Source: Gimesia alba
GTDB taxonomy: Bacteria; Planctomycetota; Planctomycetia; Planctomycetales; Planctomycetaceae
Length of the DNA: 64,000 bases
Assembly: GCF_007744675.1 (NCBI RefSeq)
Contig: NZ_CP036269.1
Location: forward strand, 3,327,546 to 3,391,545
Reading direction: 5' to 3'
Position numbers and translations under genes: made by a program. Below are positions 35,179 to 44,520 of the stretch, piece after piece; position 1 is the stretch's first letter, and each line of letters opens with the position of its first letter. Under the pieces are notes generated by a model. It was not told where the DNA came from, ran no database searches, and worked only from the letters and a program-made list of their open reading frames with translations.

Positions 35179-36672
35179 TTAGTTCTTTTTCGGAGCGGGA
35201 GCTGGTGCCCGTTTAGGAGACGGAGCAGGGGCTGGCGCACTCTTAGGCTCCTTCTTTGGAGCAGGAACAGGAGCTTTTTTAGAAGATGAATCTTTCTTTG
35301 GAGCTGGAGCCTTCTTGGGCGGATCTGGAGCAAACGGATTCTTCGAACCAGTCTTTCTTTTCCTCATTCTTGCTCTTTCATCCTGAATCCATTTCAAATC
35401 TGCTACAACTTTTTCTGTCCATCCACTACTTGAGAAACTTGATTTGAACCAGGCATGCCGAGAGAGTTCAGTCTCCAAGTTTTTACCAGTCCCAAAGATA
35501 TTGATGCTTTTTTCATTTGAAAACTGATCCAAAGGAATTGTCAGCATAATGACAATAGAGCCATCTGAAACAACCTTCAAATCATAATATCCTATATCAA
35601 GTACTCCAGTTTGCTTTGGTTCCATTCCAGAGGTTATACAGGCAGGTCCGAAGTCAACAAAAGTAGGTTCATCCTTCTCATAGTCTACCTGGCTGTAAAA
35701 TTTGAAAGGAACAGGAGATTCAAATGTAGGAGTTTTAATTGATTGAATCCAGTAAAATCGATCCTTTGGAACGTTTCCAGCAAAGAAGAATCCATTCTTA
35801 TCAACTTTTGCTTCAATCTCTCCATCAGGTTTTGGTTTTTCTCCGGATTCGACTTTGTCTTTATATCCAATGACTGCAGTTAGTGGTCCCTCATAAACCT
35901 CATTCTTTTCTTTGAAGTTATCAAATTTAATACGGACTTTTCCAATGATTAACCCCTTGTCATCTTTTGGCTCTGGAGGCTGAACGACTTCCTTCCAGAA
36001 GAATGTTGTCACATTCACAGAATGCTTTCCATCAGCGCCTTTGCTCGGAAAAATTGTGTTATCAATAAGTAGGTAATACTGATCGTTATCTTTTGGAGTC
36101 CAGTCGAGTGTTCCCTTTTGTTTATTCAGAACATAACTAGAGCTTGAGACTTTTCCATCTCCTGTATCAAGTAGCTTTTTATAAGCTTCTAAATCCTCTT
36201 CTGAGAACACGAAGAAATCGAGTTGTGAGTGGTCACAATCAAATTGAAATTCAATTGACTGACCTTTGGGAATTGAGTACCAAACGTATTGTTTGGGATT
36301 TAATCTCTTTGCAATTGCTGGAGAGGCTTCTGATTTGCCCTTTGGCCTCTTAAGAATATTAGCACTATCAATCCAGCCTTCTTTAAGTCTGAATCCGTTG
36401 GTAGGGTCAGGGTATCTAATCCAAACCCATTTTCCATTGATGTCTCCAGCTTCAAGCTTCGTGCCCGCAGGGACGTTGGCAGTCGTATCTGTTTTTACTT
36501 TCAGTGGAGTACTCCGAATTACATAAATGGGGTCTCCAGGCAAAATCACCTCAGCAGTTGCGTTTTGATTTTCAATGAGGAGAAAAGCCAGCAAGACGAG
36601 AATCCAAGTGAGACCTGGTCGGTTAAACGAGCTTTTACAAGACAGGCATGGGGGCATTTTTGAGTAGTTCAT
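35179..36672 (-). CDS. secreted protein with SH3-like domain and Pro/Ala/Lys-rich tail
   Basis: 497 residues with a signal peptide-like hydrophobic segment (TWILVLLAFLLIENQNATA). Residues ~45-110 resemble a bacterial SH3 domain (PLKVKTDTTANVPAGTKLEA ... WVWIRYP). The middle is a beta-rich region. The last ~60 residues are a low-complexity APAPKK repeat, likely to span or stick to the envelope. No catalytic motif is visible. It is the first gene of a two-gene operon with the EF-hand-like protein. The divergent XRE gene begins 214 bases upstream. Function unknown; a surface or wall-associated role is inferred. Confidence 0.66.
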   Translation of the reverse strand: MNYSKMPPCLSCKSSFNRPGLTWILVLLAFLLIENQNATAEVILPGDPIYVIRSTPLKVKTDTTANVPAGTKLEAGDINGKWVWIRYPDPTNGFRLKEGWIDSANILKRPKGKSEASPAIAKRLNPKQYVWYSIPKGQSIEFQFDCDHSQLDFFVFSEEDLEAYKKLLDTGDGKVSSSSYVLNKQKGTLDWTPKDNDQYYLLIDNTIFPSKGADGKHSVNVTTFFWKEVVQPPEPKDDKGLIIGKVRIKFDNFKEKNEVYEGPLTAVIGYKDKVESGEKPKPDGEIEAKVDKNGFFFAGNVPKDRFYWIQSIKTPTFESPVPFKFYSQVDYEKDEPTFVDFGPACITSGMEPKQTGVLDIGYYDLKVVSDGSIVIMLTIPLDQFSNEKSINIFGTGKNLETELSRHAWFKSSFSSSGWTEKVVADLKWIQDERARMRKRKTGSKNPFAPDPPKKAPAPKKDSSSKKAPVPAPKKEPKSAPAPAPSPKRAPAPAPKKN

Positions 36673-36830
36673 GATAGACCTTTCCGTTGAAATCTGGGGT
36701 TAACAAATTGGTCCAAACGAAATCCTTCTCAGAAAGGACAAGTGCATACAAAACAAGGGGTTAAGTAGATGACTTATGAGCACTTCTTGTAGGTGTTCGG
36801 TCGTAAATAATCACCAATATGTAGACCATC

Positions 36831-36884
36831 GTCTGTATAGATATAGTCTGTAGATAAATCGAGTGCAAGTGCCAAAATTGGCAC
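36831..36884 (+). promoter_or_regulatory. operator region of the XRE regulator: direct repeats plus palindrome touching the start codon
   Basis: Two direct repeats, GTCTGTATAGATA and GTCTGTAGATA (36831 and 36846), are followed by GTGCCAA-AA-TTGGCAC (36869-36884), which ends one base before the ATG at 36886. No ribosome-binding site fits, so the mRNA may be leaderless. This layout resembles autoregulated controller genes. Confidence 0.55.
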
Positions 36885-36885
36885 C

Positions 36886-37110
36886 ATGAAAGAAATTGAA
36901 AAATTATTTGGACTCGTTGTTCGACGACGGCGAAAAGAAATGGGGCTCTCACAGGAAGCATTTGCCGATTGTGCTGGAATCCATCGCACCTATATGAGCT
37001 CAATTGAACTTGGAAAAGTTCAAGTCAGCATTAATATTGCTCAAAAACTGGCCGACACGCTTAAGACACCGTTAAGCGTAATTTGGGTAGAAATAGAGCA
37101 GCAACCGTAG
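36886..37110 (+). CDS. XRE-family helix-turn-helix regulator
   Basis: 74 residues, one complete HTH domain: FGLVVRRRRKEMGLSQEAFA, then DCAGIHRTYMSSIELGKVQV, then ALDTLKTPL-like end, typical of SinR or restriction-modification controller proteins. It binds DNA as a dimer. The palindrome directly before its start codon is a likely autoregulatory site. It is followed 123 bases later by the DUF4365 gene in the same direction, a regulator plus nuclease-like arrangement. Confidence 0.85.
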   Translation: MKEIEKLFGLVVRRRRKEMGLSQEAFADCAGIHRTYMSSIELGKVQVSINIAQKLADTLKTPLSVIWVEIEQQP

Positions 37111-37233
37111 ACTAAAAACTAGCTCTGATCCCTGCTCTACCTGGCTGGACAGGCGGTGTTCATGCCATATTTCAGATCTGACTCCCCATGCTTTTGAGAG
37201 TACGTACGGCAGAGCCAAAAGGAAAAGAGCCAA

Positions 37234-38175
37234 ATGGAGAAAGACAATAAATGTCGCCCGAGATCCCATGAAATTGATACTGCAGCACGAAGAAAGGTTC
37301 CTACTGCTCTTCCTGATGCCTGGGAACATCGTGAAAGTACTGGGCGAGATTATGGAATCGACATGACAATCGAAATCTTCAAAGAAGGTTGCTCCACAGG
37401 AAATCAGCTTGAGCTACAAATAAAAGGGACTGAAAAGCTAATTGATGACAAAGAAGATGTCTATGATTTTGACATGCCAGTTAAAAGTTTGCGGTATATC
37501 GAAAACCATCATTATCCTGTTCTATTGGTGATCTGTCCTGTTAACCGCCCCACACCTATGTTTTACTATGTTTGGCTGCAAGATTATATTCAGGTCGTTT
37601 TGGAAAAGGAAAATCCTGAATGGAGACTCAACAGGAGCACCGTTCGTATTAAAGTTCCCATTCAAAACAGTATGCCAGGAAATGAAAAGCATCTCAGCTA
37701 TATTGCCAATCATCTCCGACGTGTTTCTGATTGGAAACGGCTTGGAGCGATTCTCCACGAGTTCAAGCAAGTATTCTGGAGTAATGATGTTGGGGATTGG
37801 TCAAAAGCTGAGATTGCCGAAGCCAAAAGGCTATTAGAAAAGGCACTAGAACTAGATGCAATTTTTGGCGATCCCCCTTATGCCCCGGGGCAATTACAGA
37901 AAATAATCACAATTGATCCAGCCATCAAAGCTGCAGAATTACTATTAAGGGGCGGGCCTTTTACAGTTGAAGAAGTTCGGTCGGTAGGTACGGAACTCAC
38001 TGATGATGCTTTGCGTTTGATGAACGACGAAACAGTTGAATTAGACATTGCTGAGATGTCGATCAAATTTGTACTTTCCCATACAGAAAATCGTTTGTCT
38101 TCTGCTCTCTCGACAGCAAATGACAATTCCCTTAAGTATCTAGTCTGGAAACAAAGGGGTGAACACGATTTCTAG
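37234..38175 (+). CDS. DUF4365 nuclease-like protein
   Basis: 313 residues. The N-terminal half matches DUF4365: HRESTGRDYGIDMTIEIF followed by LELQIKGTE, which gives a D...ExQxK arrangement like PD-(D/E)xK nucleases. The C-terminal half has helical regions with no known domain. ATG 37234 has AAGGA about 11 bases upstream. It is preceded by the XRE regulator and stops 22 bases from the stop of the convergent cysteine desulfurase gene. DUF4365 proteins are common in defence islands. Here it could be the restriction partner of the phosphorothioation genes, which is inference. Confidence 0.75.
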   Translation: MEKDNKCRPRSHEIDTAARRKVPTALPDAWEHRESTGRDYGIDMTIEIFKEGCSTGNQLELQIKGTEKLIDDKEDVYDFDMPVKSLRYIENHHYPVLLVICPVNRPTPMFYYVWLQDYIQVVLEKENPEWRLNRSTVRIKVPIQNSMPGNEKHLSYIANHLRRVSDWKRLGAILHEFKQVFWSNDVGDWSKAEIAEAKRLLEKALELDAIFGDPPYAPGQLQKIITIDPAIKAAELLLRGGPFTVEEVRSVGTELTDDALRLMNDETVELDIAEMSIKFVLSHTENRLSSALSTANDNSLKYLVWKQRGEHDF

Positions 38176-38197
38176 TTTTTGAAATTAGTGTTCTCAG

Positions 38198-39343
38198 TTA
38201 GCCCCGAAGTTCTCGCACGGCATCTCTTACTTTATCAGCAACGAATTCGACTTCATCCATTGTGTTAAACCGGCCTAAACCAAATCGGATTGCTGATTCC
38301 AATCGCGCATGTCCGACATTCATTGCCTTGAGAACATGGCTCGGTTCAGGGTTTGCCGATGTACATGCTGAGCCGGCACTGACAGCTACTATGTCGCGTA
38401 ACTTGATGATAAATGCTTCACTGGGAATTCCTATAAAACTGACATTTAAGTTGTTGTAAAGTCGTTCTGTAGGATGACCATTGAGAATGACATTCGGTAT
38501 CTCAGTCTGAAATCGTTGCCAAAGCCGATCACGCATAGCCCCAATCTTTTGAGCGTCTGTCTGCATTAGATCCTGGCTTAGTTCACATGCTTTTCCAAAA
38601 CCTGCTACGAGAGGTACCGGAACAGTGCCACTGCGTAAGCCACGTTCGTGACCACCTCCGTAGATTAAAGGCCGAATTTGTCTCCTAATTTCTTCGTTTC
38701 GAACATATAAAGCTCCAATCCCTTGAGGACCGTAAAGCTTATGGGCCGAAAAACTCATCAAGTCAATGGGTAGATTAGAAACATCTAAGGGAATCTTTCC
38801 TACAGCTTGTGTGGCATCTGTGTGAAACAGGATCTTTCGTTCACGACAAAAAGCCCCAATCTCTTTGATTGGATTGATGGAACCGACCTCGTTATTAGCG
38901 TAGATAACAGAAATGAGTTTTGTAGATGGAGAAATCGCTTTCTCGATACCCTCTAAATCTGTTTGCCCATGTTGGTCAACTGGCACCAGTGTGGCCGCGA
39001 TTCCTGATTCAGCAATCACAGCAGATGGGTCGAGGATTGCTTTATGCTCTGTCGTTGTAACAATGAGATGATCGTTGTTTTCTTGATGCAAGAGTCCAAA
39101 AAGGACAGTATTGCTAGATTCCGTAGAGCCGCTTGTGAATGTGATTTTATCAGAATGTGCCCCAATGATGCTTGCTACTTTTGCACGCGATTCTTCCAGT
39201 TCAGACTGAGCTTTTCTTCCATACTCATGTGTTTTACTGGATGAGTTTCCTGGTTGATCATGCCACCAGGGGTGCATCGATTCGATTACTCGAGGATCTA
39301 CAGGAGTAGTAGAATGGCAGTCCATATAAACTGTTAACGTCAT
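38198..39343 (-). CDS. sspA: cysteine desulfurase of phosphorothioation system (DndA/SspA-like)
   Basis: 381 residues, a class V aminotransferase-fold PLP enzyme. SAHKLYGPQGIGALY carries the PLP lysine. SAGSACTSANPEPSHVL carries the catalytic Cys that takes sulfur from L-cysteine as persulfide. The N-terminus VYMDCHSTTPVDPRV is typical of DndA/SspA/IscS. It would hand sulfur to the PP-loop enzyme SspD. Unlike the usual divergent arrangement, it lies on the same strand as sspBCD, downstream of the GHKL and receiver genes, separated from the latter by 123 bases. Length is normal. Confidence 0.88.
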   Translation of the reverse strand: MTLTVYMDCHSTTPVDPRVIESMHPWWHDQPGNSSSKTHEYGRKAQSELEESRAKVASIIGAHSDKITFTSGSTESSNTVLFGLLHQENNDHLIVTTTEHKAILDPSAVIAESGIAATLVPVDQHGQTDLEGIEKAISPSTKLISVIYANNEVGSINPIKEIGAFCRERKILFHTDATQAVGKIPLDVSNLPIDLMSFSAHKLYGPQGIGALYVRNEEIRRQIRPLIYGGGHERGLRSGTVPVPLVAGFGKACELSQDLMQTDAQKIGAMRDRLWQRFQTEIPNVILNGHPTERLYNNLNVSFIGIPSEAFIIKLRDIVAVSAGSACTSANPEPSHVLKAMNVGHARLESAIRFGLGRFNTMDEVEFVADKVRDAVRELRG

Positions 39344-39466
39344 CTCAATGCAATTCGAAATTGAACATGATGGTATATCATAAAATTTATTTAGATGCCT
39401 ATAATTTATGAGAAAATACTAACTAATTTAGAGCTCTAAGAGAGATAGCATTTTTAACACCAGGAT

Positions 39467-41251
39467 CTAATCAGATGAAATCAGTTTATAACCTTTCCAT
39501 TCTTCTGGGGGCTGCCAATCATTCAATGAGCCTCCTCCTCTCCATACCATAGCCATTTGATCTGATTTCTGAATAATAAATAGTTTATGCTCTCGGCAGA
39601 GTGTACAAAAAGCATCTTTGGGCTGGAGTACTCGAAACTCTTTAAGATTATTTATTGGGATAAAAGATCTCTTAGGATTATCATCAAATAAGTCATCGAT
39701 CTCTTCCGTGATAGCATACAACTCTTGGTCATTTACATGGTATCGAATGATTTTAATTTCCCCCTTATTATCTAATCCATTTTTTCCTCCCATTAACGCT
39801 GTTGGAAACACCTCAATTCCACTTACGGTTTCCTCTGTACCAACTTCTAATAAATCAGAAGCAAAGCGTTGCTGAACTCTCTCAGCAAATTCATGTCTCA
39901 TTCTTCCCCATCTCTTGAGATTATTCTTCTCCTCAGCCGCTTCTTCATATGGAACTACTTTAGGTCGGCGAAAATTCCATTCGAGCCACTGGGTCCCTAT
40001 CGAGTTGTTTGTAATTAGTAATGGGGTATACTCTAGATAATCGTATTCCGCTTTCTTCGAGACAGGTATTCCCTCAAGCAAAAGCAGAAACTCTGCCTTA
40101 GCTTTTCCTTCATTTCGTATTTCCAGATCACATTCGGGTGTAATGCAAAGATAGTATTTTGTCTCAACCTCTTGAATTTCTTCAAATACGTCACCGAAAG
40201 TAATTGGTGATGTTTTCACTAACTCTGATCGTTCGTATAATATTTTTGCCTGGAGTTGGTGTAGCATTGAATCACTAAGGTCACCGTGGACTCTTAGATT
40301 TTTGTCAGACAAAACTCTTGCATATTCTTTTAATGACGATTCTACAGCAGCTGAATTTTCCAACTCAGATTCTAATAGTCTTACAAATAAATAACGTAGA
40401 TGTCGAGCTGATTGAGTACTATCCTTGTCATGAAGACGTCTGATTGCAAAATGTCTAAAATCTGCAGGGGATAATTGAAATAGTTCTTTCATAACACTTT
40501 TTGCCGCAGACGTAATAGATTCTTGAAACGCACCAACTTGAGCAAAATAAGCACGCCCAATCGGCAAACACTCTAAAACCTCCTCAAGATAATGTGAATG
40601 CAACTCAATAGATTTTGCTAAAATTGGTTTGTCTACATATCGGAAACAAAAACGTAAGAAGCCACCATTCTCAGCAACTTTTTCCCAAGTACTTTTTGGC
40701 GGCTGATTTCTTGACATAAGAATAATTGCAGGTGGAGGTAACTTATCCTTGCTAACTTTTTCTACAATTCTCTCTAAAAGCAGACTGGCTTTTTGACCAG
40801 ACATTTCTTCTGTTTCATTAATAGAGTAATCAACAAAATAGAGTGATTCAGTTAGAGGAACATTATCAATGGAATAAAACTTCTTTGCTTGAAGGCCTAG
40901 TTCATTGATATATTTAACTAGAGAATCAAGCTCCGATTCGCCAAATGGTAAGTCCTCAATCAGTTCGACAACGTGAGGTGATTCTGATTGTGAAATCAAT
41001 TCGAGAATTTCATTGTGGATCGCATCAGGTTGCTGACTTTCAAGAGGAGTGATCCCTTGATCTTCTACTAAGCTTTGAATTTGCTCTAATGTTCCTTCAT
41101 CCTCTTCACGTAGTTTCGCAAGGATCTTTAACCAGACATCATGTCGTAAAGATTTGACTAGTTGATTATCAACGATTACAACACTATTAATATTTAGCGT
41201 CTGCAATTGGGATTTTAGGCGGTCAATAAGTTCAGTATTTGACTGTATCAT
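39467..41251 (-). CDS. receiver-domain protein with unknown C-terminal domain, pair of the GHKL kinase
   Basis: 594 residues. The first ~215 residues form a stretched receiver domain: VVIVDN (acidic pocket), SLYFVDYSIN (phosphoacceptor Asp), AIILMSRN and RYVDKPI (conserved Lys), with a long insertion after the first helix. The rest is an unrecognised region, including KYYLCITPECDLEI and RWGRMRHEFAERVQQRF, and ending in a strand-rich segment. Its start overlaps the kinase stop (ATGA), so the two are a cotranslated two-component pair. In conflict-system receivers such domains control effectors rather than promoters. The C-terminal part has no DNA-binding motif that I can see. Confidence 0.68.
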   Translation of the reverse strand: MIQSNTELIDRLKSQLQTLNINSVVIVDNQLVKSLRHDVWLKILAKLREEDEGTLEQIQSLVEDQGITPLESQQPDAIHNEILELISQSESPHVVELIEDLPFGESELDSLVKYINELGLQAKKFYSIDNVPLTESLYFVDYSINETEEMSGQKASLLLERIVEKVSKDKLPPPAIILMSRNQPPKSTWEKVAENGGFLRFCFRYVDKPILAKSIELHSHYLEEVLECLPIGRAYFAQVGAFQESITSAAKSVMKELFQLSPADFRHFAIRRLHDKDSTQSARHLRYLFVRLLESELENSAAVESSLKEYARVLSDKNLRVHGDLSDSMLHQLQAKILYERSELVKTSPITFGDVFEEIQEVETKYYLCITPECDLEIRNEGKAKAEFLLLLEGIPVSKKAEYDYLEYTPLLITNNSIGTQWLEWNFRRPKVVPYEEAAEEKNNLKRWGRMRHEFAERVQQRFASDLLEVGTEETVSGIEVFPTALMGGKNGLDNKGEIKIIRYHVNDQELYAITEEIDDLFDDNPKRSFIPINNLKEFRVLQPKDAFCTLCREHKLFIIQKSDQMAMVWRGGGSLNDWQPPEEWKGYKLISSD

Positions 41252-43656
41252 GTATTACCTATTTTTTTTACACAATTACTAAAATCTAGGATGACACCTG
41301 GATGTCTATCTAAGTAATTTTTCTTTTTCGTATCGATACTGATTTGGACTCCATTAAAGTCACCCAATTCCCTGGCAATACTTAGCCCTAATCCATGACC
41401 ATCTTTTCTGTGAGAATTGAATCTTGTAAAAACCCATTCTGTCTCTTCTTGAGCAAATCCAACACCTGAATCATAAATAGAAACTGTTTTTGATCGTGAG
41501 TCACAGAAAATAGAAATCTCTGAGGCTGGAGAATCGGCTCGATTTTCCTTTGAATCTGTTACCCAATAAATAGAGTTTCTCAGTATATTTTCGAGTATCT
41601 GTCTTAAATGACTCTCTATTGCATAAACCATTAATTTACCTTTGGGAGGATAGTCTTTGACTTTAAAATGAATCCCATGCCTATCAAATCGTGGCTGATA
41701 AATCTTTTGTAGGTCTTCGATAATTCGGTTTAGATTAACATCAGTTCGTCGGAGACGACGATTAGATTGCCCTGGTTTGAGAGAATCTATCTGGACTCTT
41801 GCAGACTTAAGCACAATAATTAGGTGGCTAAGTGTGGAACGAATTCGATCGCTTAGGCTCTTCTGCTTTAGCACAATTCCTGCTTCAGAAATTGAGTTAT
41901 CCAATACTGCTTCCACATCATGAGCTATTGATTCGGCGGCTAATCCTTTTGCTGCCAGTTCCACAACTTCCACCTGATTCAATCTCTCTTTAGCTGCCAC
42001 GCTTTCAAAATCTGTAACAAGTTCTTTTATCTTAGGTATTTCTCTTTTTAATTTTGAAACAGAACTTTTTATTTTTTTTGTGTCATTTAATTCAATGGCA
42101 TTTACAATTTCTTCAATAGAAGACTCTAATTCACCCTCTATTGTCTCGACTCGTGGGACGAAATCGTCATCAGTTATTTTCTTTTCCGAAAAGTTTCGAT
42201 AGAAAGAAACAAAACATTCATCGATTATTCTGCGTAAAAGCTCCTGAAATACGAGATATGCATCGTTTGATTGAAGTCCTTCGCGATTAGTCTGATCCTG
42301 TAATAATGGATTGAGTGGACGTGAGATTTTTACACACCCAACGACTTGAATCCTATTAACACGAAACCCTTTTGCCCTTAAAGCTCTCTGGTCTAATTCA
42401 AGCCAATCATCAGGGTGCTGACCATATGGCAGAACTCTAAGACCATCACGATATAACATTAGCCCACCAGACCAATTGTCCAACCATTTTTTAAATTCAT
42501 TTCTATCTGCATGCCCGGGAATTGCCGATAGATTCCGTCGATTGTATTGATATAATTCAAACTCAAATGGCCCAACCATTTTTAAGTTATTGTCAGACAA
42601 TCCCGAAAAATCTGCCGATGTATAGGTCCTTTCAAACTTTAGTTGAGAATCTGAATCACTGAAATTATTAAACCAATAATTGATTTTTAATTTGAATTTT
42701 GAATCCTCAGTGAAACTTACCTTTCCTTTCATTCCATTATGAGCAGCATTGAGAAATATCTTGGTGATAGTATCAAGATCAATATGCTCATTATTCCAAC
42801 GTATTTTAATACGTCGTTTTTGTGGTTTCGTAAAAGGATCTATAAACTTTGACAGCCGTTGTAGTGATAAAGATCTAGATTTATCATACGACCAATCAGA
42901 ATTTAAGTCAGAAATTATTAATCGAGTACCGTGTGATTCGAGAGATTCACTACGAGAAACTGTCTCTGTCTTTATAATATGATTTTCTGGATTTGACTCA
43001 GGGTTCTCTTCAAACCATCTCCAGTTGATTGACAAACGATATTGTTCTCTTTTATTAGCTTGCCACGTTTCAATTTGCAGTTTCTTACCTAGTCGCATAG
43101 ATGATAGACGACCAATACCTTTTTCACCTGCAACAGGAATTTCATTCGTATTAGGATATAAAGTTCCCTTTGATATAAAATCTTCGTGCTGGCCTTTTCT
43201 ATGCGTTGTTCCTATCGTCAGAAAATATTTTTCAATATCAAATTTTGACATGCCACTCCCAAAGTCAATTACTTCAATGTAATTCAGACTTCGAAGTTTT
43301 TCTTTGATTAACTCTGCATGCTTATAAGTTGAAATAATTGAAGTGAATTCCTCAATTTCATTTTTGTTCAACGAACAAAAATATGTTGGACTATCGGAAA
43401 GACTAATTAATTTATCGCGAATGATAGAACATATTTTTGAAAGCCTTTTGCCTTTCAAGGCAAGAGCTTTACTATCTATTGCGCTCTCTAGCTCTCGTAT
43501 TATCTTTTGATCAATGACATAGTTGAAATGAACGCTTACATGAGAAGCACCTGCATCGAAACCATTTTTAACGAGCTCAAATATTGCTACGTCATCAGAG
43601 CTAATAAGCTCTGTTCCTAGTTGAGAAATTACCCGCGCTGTTATCTTTAAGGACAT
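41248..43656 (-). CDS. double GHKL ATPase: Hsp90/MORC-like N-terminus plus histidine-kinase C-terminus
   Basis: 802 residues. The N-terminal ATPase has the Hsp90/MutL-type N box E27-LVK-N31-GF-D34-AGA, then IDFGSGM and VAGEKGIGRLSS (G1 and G2 boxes). About residue 590 lies a HisKA-like helix with ESIAHDVEAVLD, containing a candidate phosphoacceptor His. The C-terminal domain is a kinase-type HATPase: LRQILENILRNSIYW, IYDSGVGF, GHGLGLSIAREL. One protein with both ATPase types is unusual. It lies between sspD and the receiver gene, in the same direction, and overlaps the latter. It may sense DNA state or phage activity and pass a phosphate or conformational signal. Confidence 0.75.
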   Translation of the reverse strand: MSLKITARVISQLGTELISSDDVAIFELVKNGFDAGASHVSVHFNYVIDQKIIRELESAIDSKALALKGKRLSKICSIIRDKLISLSDSPTYFCSLNKNEIEEFTSIISTYKHAELIKEKLRSLNYIEVIDFGSGMSKFDIEKYFLTIGTTHRKGQHEDFISKGTLYPNTNEIPVAGEKGIGRLSSMRLGKKLQIETWQANKREQYRLSINWRWFEENPESNPENHIIKTETVSRSESLESHGTRLIISDLNSDWSYDKSRSLSLQRLSKFIDPFTKPQKRRIKIRWNNEHIDLDTITKIFLNAAHNGMKGKVSFTEDSKFKLKINYWFNNFSDSDSQLKFERTYTSADFSGLSDNNLKMVGPFEFELYQYNRRNLSAIPGHADRNEFKKWLDNWSGGLMLYRDGLRVLPYGQHPDDWLELDQRALRAKGFRVNRIQVVGCVKISRPLNPLLQDQTNREGLQSNDAYLVFQELLRRIIDECFVSFYRNFSEKKITDDDFVPRVETIEGELESSIEEIVNAIELNDTKKIKSSVSKLKREIPKIKELVTDFESVAAKERLNQVEVVELAAKGLAAESIAHDVEAVLDNSISEAGIVLKQKSLSDRIRSTLSHLIIVLKSARVQIDSLKPGQSNRRLRRTDVNLNRIIEDLQKIYQPRFDRHGIHFKVKDYPPKGKLMVYAIESHLRQILENILRNSIYWVTDSKENRADSPASEISIFCDSRSKTVSIYDSGVGFAQEETEWVFTRFNSHRKDGHGLGLSIARELGDFNGVQISIDTKKKNYLDRHPGVILDFSNCVKKIGNT

Positions 43657-43686
43657 AAAACTATAAATCTCAATTTCTAGAGATTG

Positions 43687-44487
43687 TTAAATATGACAAA
43701 ACGAACAAGGAGTATCATCAGAATCGTCGTCATTAATTTCTTCTAATATTTCGTGAAGAGGACGTTTTGAATTATTTTGCTGTATTTTATTCAACGAAAT
43801 ATGATGTCGTTCTTCAATTTCCTTAATCCTGTCTGGATCAGATAGTTGAACTAGAGATTCGTTTTGTCCCCAGGTGTAGCCATTACCTTCCTTGTCAACC
43901 TTTTCGTATTCAATTGATTTCTCGAAAAGGTCCGGATGATTCTTGAGTAAGCCTGCCCATTCCTGTTTTCGTTGAAAGAAACAAAAATAGCATCCCGATC
44001 GTGTTCTCCAGCTATAATATTTTGGTAGTCCTACTCCACTCTCTTTTAGAATCCGAAAGATATCATCTCGTACTAAACCATCATCTTTGAAAGGTAGGAC
44101 AGGAGTGATGTTGGGTTTCGTGGAGACGTATGCCTGGCGATTTTCATCAGCGCGAATTCCGACATACATCTTTACTTCATCATCTCCAATGTAATCCTCG
44201 AATGGTTTGATCTTGAGAATTTTGGTGCACCATCTCATTTGGGAAGATGGGAGGAATCCGCCGAAGACTTCAAGCCAATGGTCAAAGCCTCGGTCATCAC
44301 ATAGGCGTTTGATCTTCTTCCCTAAAAAAGCTTCAATTCGGTCGAGGTACTCGTAGATTTCAGGTAGTTCTTTTTTTGTATCGCAAAATACATATTCCAT
44401 TTCTGGAATTCGATCACGAAGATAAATTGCAAGGGCAGTAGAGTCTTTTCCCCCGGAAAGCGCGAGAATATGTCGTGCTTGAGACAT
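43687..44487 (-). CDS. sspD: PP-loop sulfur-transfer enzyme (SspD/DndC-like PAPS-reductase family)
   Basis: 266 residues. It begins with the ATP pyrophosphatase PP-loop LALSGGKDSTAL. Cysteines follow in RWCTKIL, in SGCYFCFFQRKQEW (CxxC, iron-sulfur type) and in the C-terminal CSFCHI. PP-loop enzymes of this family activate the DNA backbone with ATP and replace oxygen by sulfur supplied by the cysteine desulfurase. The length fits the shorter SspD form rather than full DndC. It sits 33 bases after sspC and 31 bases before the GHKL gene. BrxP of BREX type 4 is the main alternative, but no other BREX gene is present. Confidence 0.83.
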   Translation of the reverse strand: MSQARHILALSGGKDSTALAIYLRDRIPEMEYVFCDTKKELPEIYEYLDRIEAFLGKKIKRLCDDRGFDHWLEVFGGFLPSSQMRWCTKILKIKPFEDYIGDDEVKMYVGIRADENRQAYVSTKPNITPVLPFKDDGLVRDDIFRILKESGVGLPKYYSWRTRSGCYFCFFQRKQEWAGLLKNHPDLFEKSIEYEKVDKEGNGYTWGQNESLVQLSDPDRIKEIEERHHISLNKIQQNNSKRPLHEILEEINDDDSDDTPCSFCHI

Positions 44488-44520
44488 TTGAAGCCTTTTT
44501 CAATATTGGGATATTGATGA

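Noticed and set aside
37234-38175. DUF4365 gene as a plain restriction endonuclease with its own methylase
   Set aside because: No DNA methyltransferase gene is found near it, so a classical restriction-modification pair is not supported.
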